Assembly: GCF_022201045.2 (NCBI RefSeq)
Contig: NC_068558.1
Location: 39,017,501-39,081,500, forward strand
Direction of reading: 5' to 3'
DNA from: Citrus sinensis
Taxonomy: Eukaryota > Streptophyta > Magnoliopsida > Sapindales > Rutaceae
Length of the DNA: 64,000 bases
The position numbers and the translations under genes are program-made. The notes beneath the pieces are model-generated. The model was not told where the DNA came from and did no database searches. It saw only the letters and a list, made by a program, of their open reading frames with translations. Below are positions 12,401 through 23,477 of this stretch, in pieces. Position 1 is the first letter of the stretch. Each line of letters opens with the position of its first letter.

Positions 12401-15400
12401 AATCAGATGATGAACTTGATGAGGTAAATGATATTTTTACTTATGATGAATTATATGATGCTTTTAAAGAATTGCATGATAATTGGATAAAAATTGGTAA
12501 AAAGAATGCATGTCTTAAAAAGAAAATGGTAAAGCTCACAAATGAAAATGAATCTCTAAGTGCAAAGATTACATGCCTAGAATTAGAGAATAAAACATTG
12601 CATGATAGAGTTGTATTATCAAATGAGAAACCTAGCACTTCACAAGAGCATCTAGAATTATATGTAGATGACTTGAAAAATGAAAAGGATGCTTTACAAA
12701 AATGCAATAATTCATTAAATGAAAAGATTAAAGGACTAGAGTTAGATAATAAAATGTTGCATGATAGAATTGCATCATTTAAAGGTAAATAAAGTATTTC
12801 ATATGAGCATGAAAAATCACATGTTGATGAGTTGATGAAAGAAAATGAAGTGCTTAAGAAAAGAGTAATGAGCTCAACGACATTGTGTTAAAATTCACAA
12901 GTGGTCAAAAGAACTTAGAAAAATTACTAAGCACTCAAATATGTGTGTTTGAGAAAGGAGGACTTGGGTATAAGCCTAACTTGAAACAAAAATATTATAA
13001 AAATTATTTTGTTAAGGCTACCTCCACAAGTGATCATAAGATCGTTTGTCATTATTGTAATGGAAATGGTCATATGAGTTTTAGATGTCCAATTAAGAGA
13101 AATGTATATTATGGAGTCAAGTGTATTTGGGTTCCAAAAGGAACCATTGCTAACACTCAAGGACCCAAGAATATTTGGGTACCAAAGCACACAACTTGAA
13201 TATTTTTTGTAGGTACCACAAACAAGGAATGGTGGAGAATTCCTTGATGAAGCTTGTGAGGATAATCATTTGAGCATGATCTAGGAGAAAAAGATGAGGC
13301 AAGATGATTTAATTGTTTTGGTAATAATTCTTGCCATATTAATTTTGTTGAATGGACCATGATAAATGGATAATAGCTTAAATTTGTGAAAGTATGCTTG
13401 TATGTTTACATGATTGAATTATCATTGTATTTAACATTGAATGCTTTATCATGATGCATGGTTATATATATAGATGATAGCTTGTCAACTCATCATGATA
13501 GCTTTGTTTGATTTTGATGATTATGTATTGCCTAAGCTTGATAAATAAATGATATGCTTGAATTATTAATCCTTGAATGCTTTTATGTTTCGTGATTGTG
13601 TAAAATATATACATGATGAATGAATTGTATGTGTGAATTCTTGTGTCGTTAATTGTGTTATATCATCATTCACTTATAAAATTAACATCATTATTTGATA
13701 CGATTTCATATGTTTGGTCTTGTATGCATTTATGTCTCATGTATTAAATGACTTATTGAAAAGTTTTAAATCTCAAAATGATTTAAAATTAATCAATTTT
13801 AAAAGCCAAAAATAAAATGGTAAGTGTAATACAAGTATAAGAGCTAGCCAATATTCAATTAGAGACAAAAGGTTTTCCAAGTCTAAACCAGATTAGCTTT
13901 GGTTGCTCTCGGGACAACATTTGGATAACCGGATTTTCAATCTGGAAAATCGGATTTGCTAAGCCTTCTCTCTGCCTCAAAACCAGATAACCGGTTCTTA
14001 AAATTCGGAAAACCGAATTCAAGAGGCAACTTTCTGCCTCAAATCGGACTACCGGTTAGCAAAACCGGAAAGCCGGATTCGCAAGGAAAGCTTGTTGGAA
14101 AAAACCGGATTTCCGGTTCTGTCAATTCGGAATTTCGGATTCGAGCTGCACTTTAGCAAACCGGTTTCGCGGTTAAATGGGCACTACTCATCTTCCTTCT
14201 TCATTCGGCATTCCGGTTCTTTCTCTCTCACTAAAAGCCGATTACTCCTCACTTGATTTCATTCCAAAATCCATCAATCTCATCCTTTTTCACTTCAAAT
14301 CCTTTATTCTTGTATTTGAACACACCAACATTTACTATTTTTTATTATATGGATGTTTGCCATGATTTTGTATTATATGTCTATTTTGAATTATATGGAT
14401 TTGATATAGTTATATGTTATGTTCTTTACTTATGTTTTGGATAATTTTGAATTAATGTGCTTGATTTGAGGTTTTGATGATTGATAGGGGGGGACAAATA
14501 TAATATGTTTTTGGATAAAATCTTTTTTGTTAAAATTTTAAATTGGCCATATATTTAGGGGGAGCATATAATATGATTTTGGATAATATGCATTTTGAAC
14601 TTTTTTGTTGTCCAAAGGGAGAGACAAAGTAATATATCATTTCAATATTGTCAAAAGGAGAAGAATAATATGCACTTTGAGTATTCTTTTGATAATTGAT
14701 ATTTGATTATGGTGATGATTTTGATGATTTTGAGATATGATGAAGATTTGATTACATGAGTGTTTTCTATGATAATTTTATGTTATGAGTTGTTGATTTG
14801 GTAATAAATGGAATAATGGTTCATGATATTTTGGTGTGATGATTTGTGTATGGAGTTGGCTTTTATCATGATCTATAATAATTTGGATGTGATATTACTA
14901 ATCTTGTATTTTGAGGTGATGCTTGTTGTTAGGGGGAGAATGTGTTGAAATTTCCACTTGGACAACATGGGTAACAAATTTGCTATTTTTTATTCTTTTC
15001 CTTTAAGTTTTCTTTTTGATGATGAAAGGGGAGAATAATACATGTTTTTAAATTTATAAAAATTTACTACTCTTTTTCTTTGCCAATTAAGTTTTCTTTT
15101 TGATGATGAAGGGGGAGAAAAATCCATGTATTTAAATTTGTTAATTTATCTAATTGGCAAATTGTAAAAGAAGATTATATTTAGGGGGAGCAATTTGTGG
15201 AATCATTCTTTAACTACATGAAATGTTTGTCATCATCAAAAAGGGGGAGATTGTTAACATATATATTTTCATAATGTTGATTTTGATAATAACAAACAAG
15301 ATTAAGAATGATAAATTTTTTAAGCTCAAATTATTTTTGTGGAAACATTCTTTAAATACATGAAATGTTTGTCATCATAAAAAATGGGGAGATTGTTAAC

Positions 15401-18400
15401 ATATATGTTTCCATAATATTGATTTTGATGATAACAAACAATATTAAGAATGATTAATCTTTTAAGCTCAAATTATTTTTATACATTTTAAATAAATCAT
15501 TATTTTTACATTATAAAGGTTTTATATTTAATGGAGAAATGATTTTGTGAAATTAATTATTTTTATTCTTTTTAAATAAATCATTATTTTCACATTATAA
15601 ATGTTTCATATTTAATGGAAAAATGATTTTATGAAATTGGTTGTTTTTCAAAGTTTATGGTTTAATTGAAAGAATTTTGAAAACTTTGAAATAAACAAGT
15701 ATTGCTTGAAATTTTGGTGAAGGACTTATTTGAAAAGTATCATAGCATTTTGGGCTATAACATAATTTCAAAAAGTTTTAGGATTAACAAAGCATTATTT
15801 ATAAATTCTAAAATTGGACCTATTTGTAAAGTTTCATAATGTTTTGGGCCATAATATAGTTTTATAAAGTTTTGGGGTCAAACTAAAATTTTAGAAAATA
15901 GTTCACTGCAGCAGTCACTGTAGCAAGCGACTATCCGGATTCTGACAAACGGAAGTCCGGATTTTTGGCAGAATCTATCCGAATTGAAAGTGAAAATCCG
16001 GATTCGGACAAACGGAAATCCGGTTGTTAGGCAGTAAGCTACTGAGCATAAGCAGAAATCCGGATGTGACAAAGCGGTAATTTGGATGTTCAGAAATTTA
16101 AAATTGTGGCTGTAACGGTAACATTAAGCGGAAGTTCGGATGTCCATAACCGGTAATCCGGTTACGACCAAAATGTGCATAACGGCTAGTTTTTTAGCTC
16201 AAACTATATAAACTTAAAACCAATTCATTTTCGGTAATCCAAGCAAGCAAGAACAAGTGCACACAACATATATTGAGCTTCAACTTTGTGAATCATCATT
16301 CATTAAATCATCTTTGTTCTTCAATTTGTATATCCACTCTTAAAGAGAGATTGATTGTTGTATTTTTTATTTCACATCAAATTGTGAGAGTACAAGTGTG
16401 AAAAACACTTGGGGTGACGAGATTGGAAATATAATCTCTTGTTGTAATCATTGACAGCTTGAAGTCAATTGTAATCGTTTAAAGCCTTGGAAAGGCTTGG
16501 ATAGTGAAATCCTCAAGCCCGGTGTGCTTGGAGGCGTGGACGTAGGCGGGGATTGCCGAACCACGTAAAAATCCTTGAGTTTGCTTTCTCTTCACTTGCT
16601 CTTTAACTATTGTACTTTAATTGAACTTATTGCTTTCAATTTTTATTAAAACATTAGATTGTTTGTTGTGTGGATTTGCTAGGATAATTTTTAAAATTTC
16701 AATTCACCCCCCTCTTGGGTTGCACACTTATATTTCAAACTCGTGGAAGGCTCCGTATTCGGGGTACCCTTGATATTGGGGCTTCCGTCCTCTTCGACTT
16801 CTCCTTCTTCTTATTCTTTGTGACCTCGACTTTATTTTCTTGGCACTTCAAATGACATTTCTCATCTATTTCCACTTACTGCAACGCCCGGGAACGGGCT
16901 TCCTCATACGAAAGTGGGTGCTTCTTTTGAAAGGAACGCCATAACTTGCCCAACCGTAAATTTTTCTCGAAATGGGTTAGTGTGTGTTGATTTCCAAATG
17001 CTCCGGTTCGCAACACCTCTTGGTGGAAACGGCTCACATACTCCGCCAAAGGTTTGGCTTCCCCTTGCTTGATAAAGGCATGTTTGGAGGCTACCCTATC
17101 TTGAGTGGAAACATAGGAAAACTCTTTAGTAAATTCGGATAATAATTGGTATAGATATGATAGGCTACCCGCCTTCAAGGACCGAAACCATGACTTTGCG
17201 AGGCCCGTGAGTGTGTGTGTAAACATCCTACACATGACATTCTCATCTACACCCTTGATAAGTATTTGGTCGTGGTATAGCTTAGCATGCTCCGAGGGAT
17301 CAGTAGTACCCGAGTATTAGGGTACTTGAGGCATGGTGAACGCTTTGGGAAGTGCTGCCGTCCGGATCTCCATAGTGAATTGCAATTGGTAGGTCATTGG
17401 TGTTGGAGCAGCTGTGGTGTTTTGCTTCTCAAAGAGGGCTTCACTTGGGCTTCCAGGTTCTCCATTTTTTCCACAAGTTCAAGGGGTATCCTCGGGGTAC
17501 CCGATTGTGTCGCTGCCATTTGAGAAGCCCATTTGGCGTTTAACTTTTCACGGAGATCCTCGTGGGCACGTTTTGCACACCTCATACCCTGGCTACTGCG
17601 GGAATTGCAAGAGGCGGTGGAACGCTCGTCTAGGGAGCCCATTAGAACGGGTACCCGATGGCCCATGTTTTGGCTTGCTGGCCTCGGGTACCTCTTTTCT
17701 GACAATAGCTTGTTGGTTCGTTTGAGGTGGTGGAGCATCTAGTGTAACCGGTAGAAGTGAACTTTCAAGTGCCCGAAATCCAACCGCCCTAAGTATTGCA
17801 TGGGTAAGATCCTCAAAATGCTTGTGAGAGATATGTTCCTCATCTTGGTGAATACCTGTCGATTACTTGATACCCTTGCCCTTGCTGAGACGAGCTACCT
17901 TTCTTGCGGGAACACTGCCTTCACCATTGTTGTCATCTCCTATGCTTATAGGATCTGCCATTAAACCTTCAGGAGGTACATCGGGTGCCATGTATTGGAG
18001 TACACACAACAACTAGTTTGGTAACCACGGTAGAGGCTTTTTGCGCTCCTCCCCACAGACGGCGCCAATTGTTTTCAATAGATTTTGGGGTAGGAAAAGC
18101 CAAACCTATTTAGAACAATGAATTTTTATTTTTGGGGGAGATGGGGTACCTCACTGGTTTGTTGTGTACAGTGCGATGTATCTGAAATTTGGGTGAGGTG
18201 AGAAGGAGAGAGAGAGTGGTAACAATGGTGAAAGGTCAAAACTAAGAGAGGTGTCCTTCAAAATGAGCTTCACGCCTGCAAAACAGTGAAATAGAGGATA
18301 GAGGTGAAGCCGGGGTACCCCGACATTCATACTTCGACGCTCAAGTTAGCAAACTTAAGCTTTTATGGTAAAGAGAGCTAGCTAGCCCTCTGTAAATTAG

Positions 18401-19430
18401 GGTTTAAGGTTGAAGAAAATTTATTTTTTGGAGTGTGAGTGTTAATGGTGAGTGAGAGACTGATGGAGAATGAAACTTAGGCACCTTTATATATGGAGTA
18501 CCTCAACTGCCACGTGGCGTACCCTTTTTGGCTAATGTCCTTTGACCTTTTTATGATTTTTGGGCCGTTATGTGCATGTTCGCGGCGTATCTCATCCTTT
18601 GGGAACGTGGCGCGCGCTGGAGAGTGGTCCAAGGTACCTCTGCAGTAGCTGTCGGGTAGGCGGCTGAAGACCACTATCCTTGGGACAGTGTCCTTCACTT
18701 TTGGTAGAAGTAGCAGGCGGCTGTCCCCCCTTTTGGTACGACGTTCTTGATTCCTAATTCTGACAAAATCGAATAATATCTTTTAAAAGATGGAGACGTT
18801 TCTCACGGCTGATATTTTCGGAGAGTTCTCTTGCATCTGATTTGCCGGGTACCTCGAGTTATGTGGGATACCTCAATTCATGGCAGGTACCTCTAATCTT
18901 GTGGGGTACTTCTAATTATGTCGGGTACCTCGGATTACACTGAAGTTATTTTATTCGTCGACACGTGGTGTTCTGCGCTCTTTCTTATTTTTCCCCCAAA
19001 CAGTATTGATTATTTATAAAAATTCTTTTTATTTTTATTTAAAAGAATGGAACTTAAATAGTACGGGTTTTATAAAAAGTAATCAACTGCCCGCAGAAAC
19101 TAGAGTCATCCTGGACAGAACGTCAAAAGAAACCAAAATCAAACTAGCCCACTCAAAGTTGAAAAAACCTAACAAAAATAATGACAACAAATCTATCTTG
19201 GTCTAAAACTACTTATTAATTTTAAATTTATAAAGAAGAAAGATGTGTCTTGAAATTCCTTTGTTGCTGGCAACCAAAAGAGAAGCTAGCAAATGTAGTT
19301 TATCCTGTTAACAGTTACATATTCCAGACTCAAAACTTTAAAAATTCTTCTGTTTCGTTCTTGACAAATCACCCAAAAAAGTAGCAAAACAGCATACTTC
19401 CACCTTTTTACCAAAATTGTTCATTTGTTC

Positions 19431-19466
<36 letters not shown>

Positions 19467-20677
19467 GAGTTACAAATTCTAGCCTAGCGACTCAAGATTA
19501 GCTGCCTGAATTAATATATTTGACAAACTAGAAGCAGTGCAACAAAGAAGGAAGAGGTTGCCTATCTTTTGCATGTATTTGTGCAAATGACACACCATGA
19601 ATGAGAGAGGCACATAAAAGGAAATCGCCTTTGTATATCTTATACTGTACTTTCTTGGTTTTCCTACATAAAATGTTAGGATTCCTTGAATGAACATCTG
19701 GACAACCTAAGCAGCCATTTTATCTTTCTTTTCATATTTTCTTTGGGATAATGTTCTTTAACTTGTTCTGTGTTTTATTAATACCAATAGTCATTAACTT
19801 ATCTCAGGATTTAGTGATTTTAGTAGAAATATGGCTGATACAAACTTTCATGTTTCAACCAGCAATCTCTTTTTAGTTTCTGAAATTTAGAAGCCTCCCC
19901 TAAGTTTTGTGAGATCTTTTAGAAGCCTTTATGGAGGTTGTCAATGTAAAATATTTATTCAATAATTAGGTCACAACTCACTAGCTAAATTGCCTTAGCA
20001 GCTCTTTTCAAGATTCTTCTTTCTTCTTCATTCATCAAAACTGGGAAGAGGTGTTGGCTTAATTCTGTGTTTTTGTTGTAAAGCTTTCAGTCTTTTAGAC
20101 CCTATACTTATATTGTCATTTGATTAGCTCTCAACTGCATAGATCTCTCAGTGATCTTTTGGGGGATTCTTTCTTTGTGGACTCTTTGTTCACATTTTGT
20201 AATTATTGTTCTTATTAATACTATTTTCTTTGTTTCCCATTAAAAAAAAAAGAATGTTGTGGATGTGATGTGCACTTATATATTTTAACTTTTATATATA
20301 TACCTTCTAACTTCCTATGGCCCGTTTTTACAGGAAGACACAGGTGGGTTGAATATGCAGAGAAGAGTCGCTACAGTGCTTCCCAGGTGCCACCGGAATG
20401 GCAGGGTTGGCTGCACTGCATGACTGATCACACAGGAGATGAGGCAAGCTCTGTTTTAACTTATTCAGATGATACCAAATAACAAATTTGTGTACTGATG
20501 ATAATGCATTTCTTTCAGCTTCTGATGCTGAAACCGAAGAGATACGGACTTGAGCACAGGGAAAATTTATCGGGAGAGGGTGAGGAGTTTATCTATCATT
20601 CCAAAGGACATTTCCTCAATCCAGAGCAGAGAGACTGGTCTAGGTACCAACCATGGGAACCCACCAAGAAAGAGTAA
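6408..20677 (+). CDS. NDUFA12: NADH dehydrogenase (complex I) subunit NDUFA12/B17.2; N-terminal exon not found
   Basis: This is an accessory subunit of the mitochondrial complex I hydrophilic arm. Exons: ..6498, 20334-20443, 20519-20677. The first piece encodes QTKIHNRGATLVGVDKFGN. The second begins RHRWVEYAEK. The third encodes LLMLKPKRYGLEH and ends PWEPTKKE-stop. Junctions keep the frame: CAATTTG|GT to CAG|GAAGACAC, then GAG|GC to CAG|CTTCTG. Starting at ATG 6408 gives only 119 aa, against roughly 155-160 aa normally, so about 40 N-terminal residues are missing. The sequence upstream of 6408 keeps a weak KLFD match, then an in-frame TGA at 6402. Either the true first exon lies outside the window or is unrecognised, or the copy is damaged. 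Intron 13.8 kb long is filled by retrotransposons. The last intron uses a GC donor. A TAATAAA signal lies near 20735. Confidence 0.85.
6631..8063 (-). repeat. 3' LTR of the Ty3-type element (1433 bp)
   Basis: It aligns with 18070-19002 from the first base and again over the last ~100 bp (ACACGTGG...CCCCAAACA). It is 500 bp longer because of a 19-bp minisatellite at 7405-8012. Confidence 0.85.
7405..8012. repeat. 19-bp minisatellite with GGGTACCTC core inside an LTR
   Basis: About 30 degenerate copies of GGGTACCTCTAATCATGCG run at a 19-bp step (for example GTACC at 7638, 7657 and 7676). The sister LTR has only a handful at 18846-18945. The GGTACC core also recurs sporadically through the element's interior (8505-9960 and 16763-17700). 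Confidence 0.85.
8064..9976 (-). other. Remaining interior of the Ty3-type element
   Basis: This segment lies between the Copia insertion and the 3' LTR. It has no recognisable pol domain in any frame. It contains degenerate duplicated blocks around 8690-9130 (copies of a GGCAGAAYAACYCAATTT segment near 8719 and 8921) and a 93-bp tandem array at 9140-9560. The presence of a distinct protein could not be supported. Confidence 0.6.
9140..9560. repeat. 93-bp tandem repeat, four to five copies
   Basis: CTGCTCGC starts at 9203, 9296, 9389 and 9481, a 92-93-bp step, and the neighbouring CTCATGATC and CATTCRCRTGRAATCAAATA blocks repeat in register. A 93-bp unit keeps the reading frame, so the minus strand shows 31-residue repeats (HKGRRA...). 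This is a by-product of the repeat, not evidence of a protein. Confidence 0.85.
9982..11330 (+). repeat. 5' LTR of the Copia element (1349 bp)
   Basis: U3 carries an array of CCGGAT/ATCCGG palindromic motifs at 10510-10760, followed by a TATA-like ACTATATAAACTC at about 10791. The end CACCCCCCCTCTTGGGTTGC...TTTCA matches the 3' LTR and the solo LTR at 42523-44010. Confidence 0.9.
11333..11344 (+). other. Primer-binding site (initiator tRNA-Met type)
   Basis: TGGTATCAGAGC, two bases after the LTR end, is the standard plant Copia primer-binding site complementary to initiator tRNA-Met. Confidence 0.9.
11388..13199 (+). pseudogene. Copia gag polyprotein, broken
   Basis: The reading starts at ATG 11388 with MATHNDSIF and a PPFFDGNDYPYWKTRM block, the DUF4219/UBN2 gag start common in plant Copia elements. 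It is interrupted by a TAG at 11601. It resumes through the UBN2 region (NEIWHKLEVVYEG), shifts frame near 11900, and then runs open from 12040 to 12792. That part carries a CCHC zinc knuckle (CYKCKKPGHIRPEC), an acidic stretch and a long Lys/Glu-rich coiled coil. A second knuckle-like CHYCNGNGHMSFRC and an IWVPKG segment follow at about 13049-13199, where protease and integrase normally begin. Those domains are absent. The stop, frameshift and later breaks make it non-coding today. Confidence 0.85.
13200..15393 (+). other. Copia interior without pol
   Basis: No integrase, reverse transcriptase or RNase H motif was found in either strand. 13900-14200 repeats CCGGTT/AACCGG motifs like those of the LTR. 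14480-15390 holds several purine-rich AGGGGGAGA tracts (14487, 14559, 14931, 15182, 15242) typical of the 3' end of such elements. Confidence 0.65.
15198..15400 (+). repeat. Tandem duplication across the purine tract/LTR junction
   Basis: The segment GGAATCATTCTTTAAC... through GGGGGAGATTGTTAACATATAT (15198-15262) plus about 90 bp of LTR start is followed by a second copy (15341 onward) that leads into the real 3' LTR at 15394. The element therefore has two polypurine tracts and a short extra LTR piece. Confidence 0.75.
15394..16737 (+). repeat. 3' LTR of the Copia element (1344 bp)
   Basis: It matches 9982-11330 almost base for base, with scattered substitutions. It ends TATATTTCA at 16737 and is followed by AACTC. 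Confidence 0.9.
16876..17738 (-). pseudogene. Ty3-type gag fragment
   Basis: Two minus-strand readings (17738-17394 and 17235-16876) form a gag with a break between them. The second has the core Retrotrans_gag block: MCRMFTHTLTGLAKSWFRSL, then a KQGEAKPLAEYVSRFHQE segment and FEKNLRLGKLWRSF. The first is a basic, glutamine-rich N-terminal region with a short predicted coil (LVEKMENLEAQV). In the intervening stretch the frame carries a stop near 17317. The protein ends shortly before the Copia insertion site, and no pol follows. Confidence 0.75.
18051..18069 (-). other. Primer-binding site of the Ty3-type element
   Basis: Read on the minus strand directly after the 5' LTR, the sequence is ATTGGCGCCGTCTGTGGGG, the usual form in plant Ty3 elements. 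It sets the element's direction. Confidence 0.75.
18070..19002 (-). repeat. 5' LTR of the Ty3-type element (933 bp)
   Basis: It shares both ends and most of its length with 6631-8063 but carries only about four to five GGTACCTC units (18846-18945). The flank GTATT (19003-19007) pairs with CTATT at 6626-6630. Confidence 0.85.
19431..19467. repeat. (CA)n(TA)n microsatellite
   Basis: A run of CA dinucleotides passes directly into TA dinucleotides within the NDUFA12 intron. Confidence 0.95.
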
Positions 20678-21185
20678 TTTCTTCATCAACTTCCCGTGTT
20701 AACTTGCAAAATCTGGATTTTGGCTGCCATTTCCATTAATAAAATGTCTTGTACTTGTTTGGAGCAATATAATTTTTGCATTTTCTTACCACATTAATGA
20801 AATGTCTTGTACTTCATGTTTTGATCAAAAGCTCATTTTGGATTATGTCAAGTGAATAATCATTGTGCTTTCTCATCTTCGACAAGTTTAAGAACCCATT
20901 TCCCCCTTCAAGCGTTTAGATGTAATTTTGCTTCTGTAATTTTGAGTATGCAATATTGTTCAGGCGTAGAGATTAATTTTCAACAAAGCTAAAGTAAGCT
21001 AGTGATATCTAATTGTCTCTCAGAAGGTTTTTGATAGATGCCGAATCTTGATTCTGACAGCTGATGGTTTTGTGTTGCTCGGCGAATTTCTTAAACCGGT
21101 TCATATTTTTTTTCAACTCAAGAGTCAAATTTAGGTTTAGGAATTATCGGAAAGAAAAACAAGTTTTAGTGATTTCGAAGTGATT

Positions 21186-21283
21186 TGTTTTTATTAATTT
21201 ATATTTTCATTCAACCAATTAATTAATGCCACGTCAGTTTATACAAAATAAGTTTGTACAAGAGTTTGTGGCTGTATCATTAT
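21186..21283. mobile_element. MITE fragment related to 5979-6134, opposite orientation
   Basis: Read on the minus strand it has the GATACAGCCACAAACTCTTG block of the MITE at 5979. The rest (ATTAATTAATTGGTTGAATG) diverges, so this may be a different subfamily or a half element. It lies downstream of NDUFA12. Confidence 0.5.
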
Positions 21284-21479
21284 TCTTTCTGTTTTACAAA
21301 AAAGAACTGCAGTGCCAATACTGGGAGAATTGTATGGGATATACCCCATTTCCTTTAAAATACCCAATATATACCTAAAATTATAACACTCTTAAATTTT
21401 ACACATATAGACTCTAAAAAACAAGAGAAAGTACAAAAATAACCACAACTAAATCCTCATAAAACTGAACCCAACTCCT

Positions 21480-21815
21480 CGAAGTCGGGTAAATAGTCGA
21501 GAATACTCGACTTCAACCAAACCATACACAATTAGTAATTCAGTATAAATTCTACTTTTTCATGTTATTCGAGAATACTCGACTTCAATTGAAATAAAAA
21601 ATTATTTGAAAAATTCTCGATTTTTTCAAGTAAGTCGAGTAAAGAGTCGAGAATACTTGACTTTAATTTAACCTTATCCAATATTCATTCAGTAAAAATT
21701 CTTGACTTTTCATTGAAGTTCGGTAATTAGTTGAGAATACTCAACTTAAATTGAAATGAAAATTTTCTTTTTAATTAAGTTAGGTAAAAAGTCGAGTATA
21801 CTCAACTTTTGTTGT
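21480..21815. repeat. Array of GTCGAG-AATA-CTCGAC hairpin motifs
   Basis: Five copies of a short inverted repeat (GTCGAGAATACTCGAC and variants) occur at about 21496, 21568, 21645, 21729 and 21791, embedded in a degenerate 60-85-bp unit that also includes TTCAATTGAAAT. No gene overlaps. The rest of 20678-23477 is AT-rich intergenic sequence with degenerate repeat fragments and no recognisable gene. Confidence 0.7.
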
Positions 21816-23477
21816 GTTATTATGTAGAAGTCATGAGAGACGAAATAAACATAAATAGATGGTTTTTTTTAGGTTTTTTTTTTTTTTACTTTGTACACTT
21901 TCACGGGGTATATGTTTGTAATGGGGGTATAGATTTAGTATTTAAGTTCAAATGGAGCATATTTAAATAAACAAACCCGCCAATACCCATAATAAAATTT
22001 ACTTTTTTTTTCTCTTTTTTAATAAAAATTTTTTCACGCTTGCACAATAACAATCAGCTATGGCAATGAGTGGGTCTTAATCATGTTCACATTATCTAAA
22101 TCCAAACGGATTTGGATTTGTATAAAATGGATTTGGAGCAGATTTAAATTTAAATGAACAGATTTAAAATGAATTTAATGTAAATGCAGATTTAACTTAA
22201 AATTTGGATTTATATCTAATTAAAAGTCTTTTAATTTAATTTAACTTTTAAAAGTATTAAATAATTGCCAATTGTTCACTACTCTTACAATCAAATTAAA
22301 CTTATACTTAGTTTATTAATATCAACGTCACGTTTATAAGAAATGATACTTATTAATTTTATATAAAATTTAAAGTTTTATTAGTAATTTTAATTGAGAT
22401 GTTATTATGTCCTTCAGTTGATGGCAATACTTTTTGTTTCTGAAATATTTTCTTTTTAATTTTTTTAAAGGATTTTAGAGTTTAGTAAAGATAAACTTTG
22501 TTAAAATTCTCTTATAATCTATAAAAAATTTAAAATTTATTTTTTTTTTGGGAATTGAAATATAGAGTAAAAATCATCGACTCGTAATAAATTTGGAGCA
22601 TATACAATTTTTTTTTTTTAATTTTACGGATCTAACCATGAAGTTGGGTAAATCCAACCGCCTTCGCCGTCTCTACTCTTGGTAACACTTTTTATGAATC
22701 GAACTGTCGAAATCCGAATCTAATTTTGTGAACTTGTGATAATGATTTCTTCAAAAACAAAAAAAAAAAAAAAAGAAGTGAAATTGACAGCTAAATAGAA
22801 GAGAAAATTGACTCTAAAATCAACGAAACAGGGATAAAGAAAGAATCATTTTTTGCCCTTATGGTTAAATGTTAATAATCTGAAAACGATTTTCTTCTCG
22901 AACCCGGGGGACCAATGGGCTCTAGTGAAGAGAAAGCATGACAAGTTTCAAGCTGCGCTGCCTAAAATTTGTAGGGTCCAAAATGGAATTTTGTTGATTA
23001 TTGAATCTTACAAACGGCAGAATCAATAAACAAACAGATAAAAAGGTTTCATGAATTTTCGTGTGTATTCTTCACAAGTGAAAGCCACAACTAATTATAA
23101 TTATAAAAAAATTTAAAATCAAAATAATTCAACTCATATTTTATTATGGATGATCAATGATCTTTTGCACGGTCATGATTAATTACACCGTGGTATTATT
23201 TATTAGTTTAACAAACTTCACATTGTTCTCAAATTCTTCCACGTGTACGTAGGTGCTCCCCAGATCATTTCATATTTTTTTCCTTTTGTTTTTTCTTTTA
23301 AAGTAGCATTTTGCAGCTCTTACTTTTTCGTTTGGTGGAAGTCTACGACTCTACGCTTATTCCTTGCAGCAAGCAACACCCGCCTTAAATTAAATTAAAT
23401 TAAATAGAAATACGATTAGAGCTCCAGATAATGTTAATAAACTAGAATAATTTATCAGAGTTTGGTCAGAAGTTAGA

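Larger units (their letters stand above)
9982..16737 (+). mobile_element. Copia-type LTR retrotransposon, gag only, nested in the Ty3 element
   Basis: Near-identical LTRs (9982-11330 and 15394-16737) begin TGTTAACATATATG and end TATATTTCA. Flanks are AACCC and AACTC (4/5 match). The primer-binding site TGGTATCAGAGC follows the 5' LTR and a purine tract precedes the 3' LTR. Between the LTRs there is a broken gag with zinc knuckle and about 2.2 kb of non-coding, GGGGGAGA-rich sequence. Integrase, reverse transcriptase and RNase H are all missing. Confidence 0.9.
6631..19002 (-). mobile_element. Ty3-type LTR retrotransposon, non-autonomous, nested in the NDUFA12 intron
   Basis: Two LTRs (6631-8063 and 18070-19002) share their ends: TGTTTTCAA at the left and CCCCAAACA at the right on the plus strand. 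Flanks are CTATT and GTATT, a 4/5 target duplication. A primer-binding site next to the right LTR and a gag fragment on the minus strand fix the orientation as minus. Without the Copia insertion (9982-16737) and its target duplication the interior is only about 3.2 kb. It has gag but no protease, reverse transcriptase or integrase, so the element depended on helpers. Confidence 0.85.

Noticed and set aside
17287..17742. Plus-strand open readings opposite the Ty3 gag
   Set aside because: They are antisense shadows of the gag coding sequence, which has clear family motifs on the minus strand.
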